A stretch of DNA of 64,000 nt. Source: Adiantum capillus-veneris (lineage: Eukaryota > Streptophyta > Polypodiopsida > Polypodiales > Pteridaceae). The stretch spans positions 44,758,598 through 44,822,597 of the forward strand of contig CM043962.1 in the NCBI GenBank assembly GCA_014529385.2, read 5' to 3'. Under the pieces are notes generated by a model. That model saw only the letters and a list, made by a program, of their open reading frames with translations, was not told where the DNA came from and searched no databases. The position numbers were made by a program, and so were the translations under genes. This document shows, piece by piece, positions 41,532 through 51,780 of this stretch (positions are counted from its first letter, which is position 1; each line of letters begins with the position of its first letter).

Positions 41532-43770
41532 TTTCTCAGAAACAGGTCAAACGGAGTCCAAATTGAGAAATTTCAAATCCTAAAGTGCATTTCACGACGA
41601 GATAGGAGCACATGTCAAATTTGGTAACAAGTGATCCGGGAAGTCCGAAGTTAAGTATTTTTCACTTCACTTTCAAGCTCATTTCCACTATTATCTTCTT
41701 GGAGAGAGCAAAGAGCACACAGGAGCATCCGACCTTCTACCGCCTTCTACGACTGCTACGAGAGCTCAGAGGACACCAGACATGAGAGGTAGATTCGTTG
41801 CCATAAGCTTTTGATGCTTATCGTTAACTTTTGTCGCGAAAACTGACCAAAACCAAGAAACAAGAGCAGACGGGGAATGGGGAGGAACGCTAGGTAGGGG
41901 CACAACCGCCTAACCAAACCTTGCAAGAACTTAGAGGTGGGTTACCCTAACATAGAAGATGGGTTTCTAACACTCAAAGCTCGAGAAAGAACGACTTGAA
42001 AAACCCTAGGTCAACAGAGCCTGCAAAAGGCAAACAGAAAAAAGTTGTCGAAATGACACAAAACTTCTCAGGAAGCTTAACAACATCGAGGGCAATGCAA
42101 CCATGGAGTATCTCCGGGTTTGGATGACCAAAAGTAGGTCGGAACAACCGATTCGGCTGCGGACACACAAAGCGTCATTTTGGCATAACGGGTAAAATTG
42201 ACGACGAAATGACATGAAATTTCACAAGCAGCTTCAAATATACATGGATGACTTATGTTTGCAAGCAAAACCCAAAAGAAAGCTGATTCACTTACCGATG
42301 GTGAAAAATACGCTTTCGGGCAACCAAATGGAGAAAGATGGAGAACGGGGAGCCAAAGTCAAGTTCAACCAAATAGGTGGCTTCACAACATATCCAATGA
42401 GCTGGAAATGCAACTCTCGAGAAGAAAAGTTGAAGAAATTCAACTCCAAGGCAAAAAGACGACTTCGGAGACTGAAATGCCTATAAGGGGGCTTTTTAGC
42501 TAAACTAATGACTTTTTAAGTTGAAAACTAGCTAGCAGGGCTTAGGGCACTAGCACAAAGCATTCTTTGCACAAAAAGACCAACATTTCAAGAAAAGACA
42601 TCATACGCGTATGATGTCTCACAGCATGATTTTTACATCCATTTCAACATTTGAGTGCATAGCCTCATTCCACATGTTAATCACATCCTATGAACCAAGT
42701 ATCATGAGAATTGGAGTTAGAAAACCCAAGGAAAACCAAAAAACGCAAAGTAGGCCATAAAATTGATTTTTGGTCCTAATTTTGTGAAAATAACTCCAAA
42801 CTCATTGAAACTTTGTAGGATTGTTGATTAACACATCTACAAGCTATCTGGAACCAAAAAGTACCATTTTGACACAAAAGACATCATACGCGTATGATGT
42901 CTATTTGCACTTACAGAGCCAAAACTGCTCATTTGACATCATACATCCATTATATATATCTAATACATGCTACATATGAAGTTTGGAACCATTTGGTCAA
43001 GTGGATCACCCCATTAGCCCAACGGAGGGAAAATCCTTCATCCAAAGCCTATTTTAGCCCAAATCCAACATACTCAAGTCCAAACCAAGATTTGAGTAGG
43101 AACAGTCCTTCACTAGTACATGGGGAGTCCACAGAACCAATCCCATGAAAAATTGATGAAAAAGACATCATACGCGTATGATGTCTCCAGAGCCATTTTT
43201 AGCCCAAAATCTATCCAAAATTCATAAATCCACTGAATAAGCCTATCTAAAGCCATATCCAAGCTTATAGAGAAATTTGGTCCAAAAATACACTAAAAGA
43301 CATCATATGCGTATGATGTCTCACTATGTGATTTTGGCACCTCAGGGCTTCAATCACCAAACAGAAGTGATCTACATGCCATTTGAAGGTGAACCACCAA
43401 GTTTTATCCAATTTGGATCACAAAATCCAATTCCCTTTCAAAATTTTTCCAAGAGCCTGATCTGGACTAAACTGGCCAAAACTTGACCAAATGGGATCCA
43501 AACTCAAATCCAAGCATATGATACTCATGTATACACTATCAGCTACAAGCACAACCAATATGAAGTCATTTTGACACAAAAGACATCATACGCGTATGAT
43601 GTCTCCAGCATGATTCTAAGCCCAGTTTGCATATTTTTTCACCTACCCTGCATCCTTAGGCCCTGAATAGCTCATGTTTCAATTTTCAAGTCATTTGAAT
43701 AGTTAAAAGCTTCATTTCGGCTTTCAGTACTAAAAAGACGCTAACTTCTGAAATTGGAGTTACAGGATCC
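41532..43770 (+). other. Element A spacer before the third ORF
   Basis: 2.2 kb with no supported coding. It contains five copies of the palindrome (42596-43604). At 42236-42258 it also has a 23-nt patch identical to the sequence encoding the RT active site at about 33550-33572. By position it serves as the leader of the third ORF. Confidence 0.75.
42596..43604 (+). repeat. 3' palindrome array in element A (5 copies)
   Basis: 24-bp palindromes (AGACATCATACG plus reverse complement) lie at 42596-42619, 42879-42902, 43163-43186, 43298-43321 (one mismatch, ATG for ACG) and 43581-43604. Four of the five are perfect. Centres are 283, 284, 135 and 283 bp apart, the same spacing as in the 5' array. 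Several copies are preceded by TTTTGACACAAA. Confidence 0.93.
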
Positions 43771-46700
43771 ATGGATTCCGCCAAGTTATCGGCAACGAAG
43801 AGAAAAAGACCGACAATCAAAGATGCTCTTGCAGAAGCGGAACCCTTTGACATTCCAGCAGAAACCCTCAAGCCAACCAAAACTTGGGTGGAGGAAGCAG
43901 TACTGGAACAAGAGGGAATAAAGATCTACCAGGGGACTTTCAGAGATCCTCAAGGGCAAGCGATGGATATACCGATGATCCCACAAGAATTGGTGGATTA
44001 TAGCAGGTCAGAGAACATCAGCAGGTACCTGGAAAGGGCAGACTTGCACAGATTCTTCACCTCGAGACCATCAGGTGTTGATACAAGAAGAGTGTATGAG
44101 TTGGCAACCTCCATTCAGAAGGATGGGAAAGCCACATTGACAGCAATAGATGGAGAGAAAGTAGAGGTACAGATCACTCCACAGCTCATTGAAGATGCAT
44201 TGAAGCTGAACAACAAAGGGAGCTCTGTCAGGGAAAGAAGGGAGGCTATAGAGGTTTATGGGTCCAAGAAACAGAATGCAACTTATGGAGATATGGCAGA
44301 CCAAAGAGCGGCAACCCTTTGCCGACTGTACAACCAATTTCTCCATATTTTCAGTAAAAGACCGCAAAAGCATACGACACCGCCCCATGCCATTGCAACT
44401 ACCATCACATGGGCATTGAAGAGCAATATGTCAAAAGAGGTGAATTACGCTCAACACATCCACGAGCAAGTAGTTGCCATGCACAACGAGAAGCCAAAGT
44501 ATATAGGAGGAGCTGAAGTTCTGACAAGAATAGCTTATGAAGCTATTGGAGCCAGAGATCAATGGCCAAAGGTTCCCTCTCAGAATGAGTGGCTTAGAGA
44601 AGCCGATGAGGAGGAAGAACAGCCTGAAGTATCCAAGAGGGCGTCCACAAGAGCACGCAGGAAACTAGAAATAGTTTCAGAACCTGAAGAGAATGTGGAT
44701 GAGCCGATTATGAAGAAAGCAAAGAAGAAGGTTGCTCCCAAGCAAACCAAAAGTCAGAAAGCGGCAAGAATGGAAAGACTGGTGGAGCAGTTTAGAGCGG
44801 AAAGAGCTCTAAAGGGGGACTTTGAAGAAAAGTGGGTTCCAGACCCCACTAAAGTCGGAACTAGCTCAGCCAGGCCACATGTGCATCAATATGATCAATA
44901 TATTAGAGCTTATGAGGAGTCAGAGGCTATACTGGAGCAGCAACCTGTCGAGCCATACACTGAAGAGGAAGTACAGCTTTTAAAAGCTGAGCTGAAAAAG
45001 GACGACAGGGGGAAGAAGAAAGTAGATGATTCTACTGAACCTCAAGAGAAAGACGGGCAAGCAAACAAAGGGAAAGCCAAGATGACTGAGGACAATCAGC
45101 CCTCCTTTACTGATGTACCCAGCCCGAAGAAGACGTAAATCATTGTGGAAGAGACCACTGTAGAGATAGACACGGCTGGTATGGAAAAGCCGGAGGCCGG
45201 GACCAAGGAAAAGGAGATAGATCCAATTCAGCAAAAGAAAAACGATTATGAGGATCTGGTAGCGATAGGGTACACTGAAGAAGAGGCCCTTGAGGCAGTC
45301 TATGGGATCCACCTACAAAAACAAGATGATCGGGGAGGGACAGAGGAAAAAATAAAGAGTACAAAAGAGAGTGAAGAGAAACTGGACGAACAGAACGTAC
45401 TAGAAGAGCCGAAGCCAGTGGAGGTGGTGGCAGAAAAAGCTTTAGAGCTGACAGATGAAGATGAAAAAGACATGCACATGGTGCATGAACTGCTCAACAA
45501 GATCAAAGAAAGATCCAAGGCAAAGGAAGTGGAGATTGAGACAGCCAAACAAAGGGAAGCCGAGTTGCAGAGGAAATTAGAGGATGCTATGACTGAATCT
45601 GAAAGTCATAAAGCATCACTCTACGATGCGGAAAACGAGAGAGATGGCTTGATACTCCAGCTAGCCGAGGCTTCAAGAGAAGTAACAAGTGCACAGGAAG
45701 CAAGGGAGCGGATGGAAGACGACTTGGAGGCGGCTAAAGATGAGCTCATTGAGCTAAGGGAAAGATTTGAGCTCCAAGAAAGAACAATCACTAGACTCAG
45801 GACTACCCCTAGAGCTAGCAGAGTAGGAATCGAACAAGAGGGAGCTCTTGTACTAGCTCTGGAAGACCAGGTCCGAAGCTTACAAAGAGAGATAAGATTA
45901 GAGCAAGTGCAAAGGTTGCACATTGCGGAGGGATCATTGGCAGCAGAGGAGAGGCTCACTTTAGAAAATCAAACACTAAGAACAGAGAATGAGACCCTCC
46001 GCAAACAGCTCCAAGATCTACAAAAGCAACAAAGAAGAGAGACAGAGACACCACAAGAAGAATCAGGTGGAGCAGCCATAGAGCTACCAGAAACTGGAGA
46101 GGCAACCACAAGTGAAGATCCAGCCCCAGTTCACGAGGTGGCCTCGACTTCAGGAATCTCTGAAGAAGAAGAACAAAGGCTCCATGAACAAATAGCAAAG
46201 TCAACAGAGGAGAGTGCCAAGGCGGAAATAGAATGGGAGAGGAGACTCCTAATCTCCATTAGACTTCAGGGATTAGACACAAAAGTGCTCCATGAAGAGT
46301 GGATGCAACCCAGCCTGCCTTTCCCTTTGATGAAGTTTGAAGTGATAAAAACGAAAAAGAGAATAGAGGAGGAGCAGTATGTCGCTCTTTACGAAGGCAA
46401 CATCACAAAAGAGGAACAATCAAAGAAGATTGTAGATTCGCAGCCTAGATGGAGGAAAGGTTGGCTGAACAAATACCCAGCCTACCTCATCTACTTGGTA
46501 GAGGCACCAAAGGAGATTCGGGAGGATGCAACCTTCTGCCCGGTGCCAAGAGTCAGAAGCTGGAAAGAGCATGGCAGGATTGCAGAAAAGAAGCCAAATT
46601 GGCTTAATTACCCCAGGATGCCAGGACCAAAGGCAGGAGAGAGAATAGGTAAAGCCTACATGGTGAAAACCCTAACGGGCACCATCAAGCTTTTTACTGG

Positions 46701-47046
46701 CCCTCCTGACCTCTCGTGTCAGATGCTCAAGAAAATTTGCAAGATTCTTTTAGCTTGCATTGAAGTGTTCGTGCCAGATAAAGCCACGACCTCGAGTCTA
46801 CTATCGACGGCCGACACAGTGACTGATATGATGTATGACCTTTCATTGCAGCCTTCTCCAAAAGTGTTGCACCTCCTATACCAGAGGATTATGTTTTTGC
46901 CTAGCTTCCACATGCAAACATTCGAAGAAGATTTCTACACCGGCTTTTTCACCCACGAAAGCAAAATATTCGGCCCAACCTTGACCATCGGCAACCTGCG
47001 ATATGAATCACATTTGCAGATGCTCAAGACGACAGGACTTTATTGA
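43771..47046 (+). CDS. Element A third ORF, large coiled-coil protein of unknown function
   Basis: The ATG at 43771 opens 455 codons to TAA at 45136-45138. The same frame then continues for 635 codons to 47046, so it was probably one protein of about 1,090 residues with a later nonsense change. Part 1 has a basic N-terminus, a folded-looking region (about residues 30-280) and a Lys-rich stretch with KKAKKKVAPK that could be a nuclear signal. Part 2 holds long Glu/Lys/Arg/Leu heptad-like segments (about 45400-46050), then a compact C-terminal domain with YPAYLIYLVEAPK and FTGPPDLSC. No signal peptide or membrane helix is seen, so an envelope is unlikely. I do not recognise the family; the position matches extra ORFs of some large plant gypsy groups. 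Confidence 0.8.
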
Positions 47047-47083
47047 CCAAGCATAAAGGTCATGTCAGGGACGACATGAACGC

Positions 47084-47095
47084 GGAGGGGGGGAG
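47084..47095 (+). promoter_or_regulatory. Element A terminal polypurine tract
   Basis: GGAGGGGGGGAG directly abuts the 3' LTR. Confidence 0.95.
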
Positions 47096-48034
47096 TGTTG
47101 AGCGAGCCAGCAGAGGATCACACCCACATTTTTGCTCACACTCATCATTTTTGTAACCATTGATTGTAATAAATATCTTTCCGACATTGATTTTGAATTG
47201 AGCCATTCATTAAGTAACGGGACTCAATTGAGTTTCCAGCTTGTAATCCCGAAGTAATTTCACTTGCTGATGTAATTAGTTAGAGATGTTCTCACCTCCA
47301 AGGCTGAGGTATATAAGCCAAAGTTTTTGTAACCTAAGGGGATTCAGTTTATTAATCAAAGTGAGTTTTTGAGCGCCGTGACTGTGTCTGAGAGAGAGAG
47401 AGAGAGAGTCTTATCTACTTGCTACGCGAGCTACGGAGCCGCCATTGGAGAAGCGACACAGCCATTGTGTTAGCAACGGCGAGAGCTACGCACTGATACC
47501 AAGAGTGCGCGCTATCGGCTTCTATGTGTGGTAAGTTCCTACGAGCTTCGGTGTGAGTTTTCTTCCAACTCGTGTGTCGGAATGGAGCGTGCAGCATATC
47601 TATAGAACCACAACGAGTAGAGATACGCATTAGTACCATCGGGGTCAAGTTTCGGTCACCTGTATTTTTCGGCCTGTCTTCATACTCGTTTACCGCACGG
47701 AGTGGTTATAGGCTGATTTTGCCGTTCAAGTCTTTAGGGTGTTGTTCTTACCTATTGTATAGACTTCCCCTTGAGTTTGAGATCGATTCAATGACTCTAG
47801 ATCATGTTTCGTATAGCATTTGTTCGTAGTAAGGATTTCAGTCACTTGCGTATTTTAGAACTTAGATTTGATTTCCTTAGTAGTGATTGTCATTAGAAGG
47901 TCGAGTAGGTGATTTGACACCCACCTAGTTGTTTCCACGCGCCTACGGGTCAAGCTCCGTCCTCGTCTGACAAATTCTGTTGTTGGTTGAGTTCTCGCTA
48001 TTTAGCTTCCGCTAGCGGCGTAACCGCCTTAACA
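47096..48034 (+). repeat. Element A 3' LTR
   Basis: 939 bp. It is nearly identical to the 5' LTR, with a GA tract two bases shorter. TATATAAG lies at 47310-47317. CTATG follows at 48035-48039. Confidence 0.97.
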
Positions 48035-48039
48035 CTATG

Positions 48040-50368
48040 TATGGCACACTGTGGTACTATTTGAGAGAGAATTCACTTTGTTTTTTCGTATGCAAGTGAT
48101 ACTTTGGGATATGAGTTTCGGATTGTTACACATTCGGATGCGGTTTTATGCGCATTGATTGACTGTATGGGGCATTTTAGAGAGCGTTTTTAGCACGGTT
48201 TTGTGCAGTTTCATGCTATGCATGCATTATGTGGATACAGTTTGAGCTAGAATAACTTGTAGGTAGCAGGTTTACAGGTTTGCAGTGTTTTTGGACAGGT
48301 ACACGTCCATAGAGCTACATGTCCATATGTTTGCAGTTTCATGCTATGCATGCATTATGCGGATACAGTTTGAGCTAGACATAACTCACAGGTAGCAGGT
48401 TTATATGTTAACATTGTTTTTGGACAGGTACACGTCCATAGAGCTACTCGGTCAGTTGTGAGCCAGTTTGCCAGGCTTTTGGCATTACATGTAGACCATT
48501 TGTGGATTTTGCCACTGAGACAATGTCTATTGTTATGCGTATTTGGTGAGATTTTTTGAGTATTTTCTCAATTTTCAGGGAAAACTTTGCCAAATTTTTC
48601 CCAAATTATTGCCATAGTTTATGCATATTTGCAGTTTTCTCTCTAATGGTGTAGTGGTCGATATATTTTGACTTTGACAGTGATTGAATGTTTACTCTCA
48701 GTTTTGACAAGTTTTGTCAATTTGGACACGGTTTGGTGTTCTTGTACCCACTGTCCGCAGGCGTGAGGATTTGTGTATGCTTGTGTGGCTACAATATAGG
48801 CTAATCACAGGTTTTTACAGATCTCTACAGGCAATTTCTCTTGTGGGATGCGTTTTGAGCTAGTTTTCTCTCTACTTGCATATATGGTTATGTGCTTTAC
48901 GCTCGGTTGAGCAGTTTGTCCTAGTTTATGCTTGTAGAGTTTTCAAATTGTGGAGTTGTTTTATGCATATGTGAGCATCGATTTTAGTGCTATTGATCAT
49001 GCTTTTGAGCATTGTGTAGTGGTCGAGTTACCTCCCACTTTGTAACCAGTTTGGCATGGATATGGAGACACTTTAGGTTAGAGGTGGTTCTCGCTCACGA
49101 TCGCGACTGACATGTTGCATATTAGGCGCCATTGCTTTAGGCGTATGAGGCAGCAAAAGAGGAAGATGCATGGTGCTACTATGAGGACAGATGCTAGAGA
49201 GTATGCATGTGATAGGCATGTCACTTTTGAGTCTAGCTTGCCTTCAAACTACTTTGTGTCTTGGGATAGCACATTGTCTACGCGTTTCTACTAGACGAGC
49301 ATGTATTTATTCACGTGATGCCACATCGTGATTTGTTTTGCTCTTTCTCTAGTGGGAGACTTGGTTGTGTGCAGTTTGTTGATGATTCAACATATGACAT
49401 AGAGGGTACTCGAGATGTATGCATGTCTTTACCTAGCCGTGTATTGCTTACGCTACAAAATGTACGTTATGTACCAAGACTCAGCTAGAGTCTCATTTCA
49501 CTGCGTCAATTGCAGAGTAGTGGAAATTGTGTACTGCTTTGAGAGCGATAATTTCAGATGCGTTGGGGATCACTGGTGATAGCCAGAGGTGCTAGGAGTG
49601 GTCTGGTATACCCTTTGCATATTTTTGACACACGAGGCATTGTAGTGTCTATGTATTTCCATCCATGTTTGGAGCGAGAGATGAGGCGTGTCTCTTCTGA
49701 AAATGTGTTGCATAGAGAGCATCTTGTGTATTGTTTTGTGTTGACGTTTATGCAGACAGTGGTATCTCTGGGGATGCGTAGCTTGGTCAGTCATCAGTTG
49801 ATCAATACATTGTTTTATGATGCATGTGATACGTTTGAGGGCAATTGTGTCCTTCAGACAATTGTGTGTGATTGCAGTGGTGCTGATTTTTTGGTTTTGT
49901 AGTCATTCTCAGTAGATATGCCTTTGTAGACGATGCTGACATGGTGATGCATAGTCAAGTGGTTCCTAATGAGGATGCATATGGCACTGAGGTTGTTGAC
50001 AGGATAGGTTGGCACACATAGTGCATTTTTTGTCAGCTTTCGGGTCTCTCATGTCTGACCTTTTGGTTTCGAGACCTGATCTTGCTTATGCGGTTGGTGC
50101 ATTTGCAGTGGGAGTTGTCAATCGTTCGATGATTGACACTGGCATTGTGCATTGTGGAGCCATGCAGGTCGTCACTTGATACCTGCATCAGGAGTGTCAT
50201 CGTAGCTCTAGCCCTAGTGGTATGCATGTCATCTACACTAGAGCGGTTACAGAGTGAGCCAGTGGGCATAGGTTGAGAGCCATCTTCTCTCACCTCTTGT
50301 ATATACTAGTTGTAGGCTTGTAGGCTAGTCTTCTTGGCAGTTATTGGCACACAACCTTAGTGGGAGAA
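48040..50368 (+). pseudogene. Element B internal region, right part (decayed copia)
   Basis: Mostly non-coding. Around 49370-49640 broken frames read FVDDSTYDIEGT, LLTLQNVRYVPRLS, SLISLRQLQSSGN and GSLVIARGARSGLVYPL, the copia protease/pre-integrase region, with stops between. No gag head, integrase core or RT was found. Confidence 0.7.
48204..48455 (+). repeat. 128-bp tandem duplication in element B
   Basis: The phrase TGCAGTTTCATGCTATGCAT at 48204 recurs at 48332. Both units run through GGATACAGTTTGAGCTAGA to GGACAGGTACACGTCCATAG. Confidence 0.88.
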
Positions 50369-50590
50369 TGCTGGGTAAAGGCGGTGTGCCTCACCGTGCT
50401 TTGCCCATGTCTGCCGCCCACATTTATCTCCTTATTCTTTATACATACAAAGAATAAAGATCTCTCACTCATTCTCACATTGTGCTCATACAGTGAGATT
50501 TGGGATCTCCACTCACATCCTGTGTACTCTCTCTCTCTCTCTCTTCCCCCTTCTCACTCTCTGCACAGGCACTGCATTTGTGCACTCACA
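50369..50590 (+). repeat. Element B 3' LTR
   Basis: 222 bp, TGCTGGGTAAAGG...CACTCACA. It is more diverged from its partner than the LTRs of element A are, so B is older than A. A short purine run (GTGGGAGAA) precedes it. CAAAG follows. Confidence 0.92.
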
Positions 50591-51780
50591 CAAAGGAGGC
50601 CAACTCTTCTTTGACTGTGCACCAATATGCCATGCCTTTAAGATCAAACAAACATAAGGACCGGTCTTGCAATGTCCACTCAACCAATAAGTGGCCCGGA
50701 AGGCAAGATGAGAAGTTTTGCAGTTGCACAAGGACAAGAAATGAATGAGACAAATGATGCACCTTCATATCAGGCATTAGATGGCGATAATTACCCTATG
50801 ATGTCAAATTAGTGAAAGGGGGAAATGTTCAACACGACGAGGGCAATGTTTATTGAACACTGCATTAAAGAGAGCACCATTCTTGCCGAGAGGGACGCAT
50901 GATGGGAGTCAATAGCAGTTTTAATATCCCACCTTGCATATCACCTTTAGACGTAATTTGTTATGGGAGTGGTCACACTAAACCATGCTCACTAGGAAAG
51001 TAGCATAAGCAATAAGAAGTATCTAAGATCCATTCAAAATTACCCTATGAGGTAATTACAAGGTATAAACTCAAGATAGACCCCCTTAAGTCAACATAAT
51101 TATCAGCAAGATTTAGTATAAGCACAAATATTTATGGTAATCCCCGACTATTATATCCTTAGAGGAGATTAAATAGTAAGGATTCATGGTGAACTCTTTT
51201 ATTTATCAGCTTCATTATGCATAAAATGATCCAAAATCACCCATGGAGGAAGAATAACTATCCAAGGTAATCACCCATTAGATAATAAATCCATCAGCTA
51301 CAACAATAGTTTAAGTATAAGTGTCTGTGTAGCTAGATGCATCAATCACTGTCAGATAAAGTTACCAAGTGTGTGTGTGTGTTGTTGTTGTTGTTGTTGT
51401 TGTTGTTGTGTTTAAACTAACACTTATACGCAAAAGAACTTATCAGTTCAAAAGACAGGTGATTTAGACAAAGGACAAGGATTAGCACAAAAAAGACTCG
51501 GTCTTTGATTCATTTTTGTACATCCTAGTGAGAATGAGGTATCATTCTAGTGATTTGTACATAAGATAGTTAAGAGAAGCCGATAGTAAAGTGACAAAGG
51601 CCATGTATATCGATGACGGACAACAGCAAAGCTAAAAAGATCCAAAGTAAAGATAGAGTTCTCACTTGCATCCATATAAACAAAACAACAAATTCGTTAG
51701 CCTTGAATATATATTACAGGTGTCAATGAACATACCAGTTGTTATCCATGTCCTACTTAAAATCTTTTTAAACTGATACC
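50591..51780 (+). repeat. R1 copy 2, right part
   Basis: It continues the R1 copy broken by element B and matches 20408-21190 and about 21960-22330. A TG tract (51370-51382) followed by a TTG tract (to 51408) sits where copy 1 has the long TG tract. Confidence 0.85.

Larger units (their letters stand above)
25358..48034 (+). mobile_element. Element A: giant 22.7-kb Ty3/gypsy retrotransposon
   Basis: It is bounded by 941- and 939-bp LTRs with TG...CA ends and a 5-bp CTATG duplication. It has an Asp-tRNA-type primer site, gag, a protease-RT-RNase H-integrase order (gypsy type), an additional protease-like domain after integrase, an internally deleted tandem copy of 7.1 kb of the coding region, a third long ORF, and a polypurine tract. 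The length is about twice that of ordinary gypsy elements. The LTRs differ by about 13 substitutions and one 2-bp indel in a GA run (counted by eye). The copy is disabled by lesions in RT. Confidence 0.97.
24494..50590 (+). mobile_element. Element B: small decayed Ty1/copia element, host of element A
   Basis: LTRs at 24494-24722 and 50369-50590, CAAAG duplicated at 24489-24493 and 50591-50595, and an initiator-Met primer site. Removing the 22.7-kb element A and its CTATG repeat leaves about 3.4 kb, with only ghost coding sequence of the protease/pre-integrase region. It is a degraded or deleted copia copy that inserted in R1 copy 2. Confidence 0.92.

Noticed and set aside
43771-47046. Third ORF of element A as an envelope gene
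   Set aside because: No signal peptide, no membrane helix, no Cys-rich ectodomain; the charged coiled-coil composition argues against an envelope.
49558-49902. 114-residue plus-strand frame in element B as an intact gene
   Set aside because: Only its first part matches the copia pre-integrase region; the rest is unrelated and the frame is flanked by stops inside decayed element sequence.
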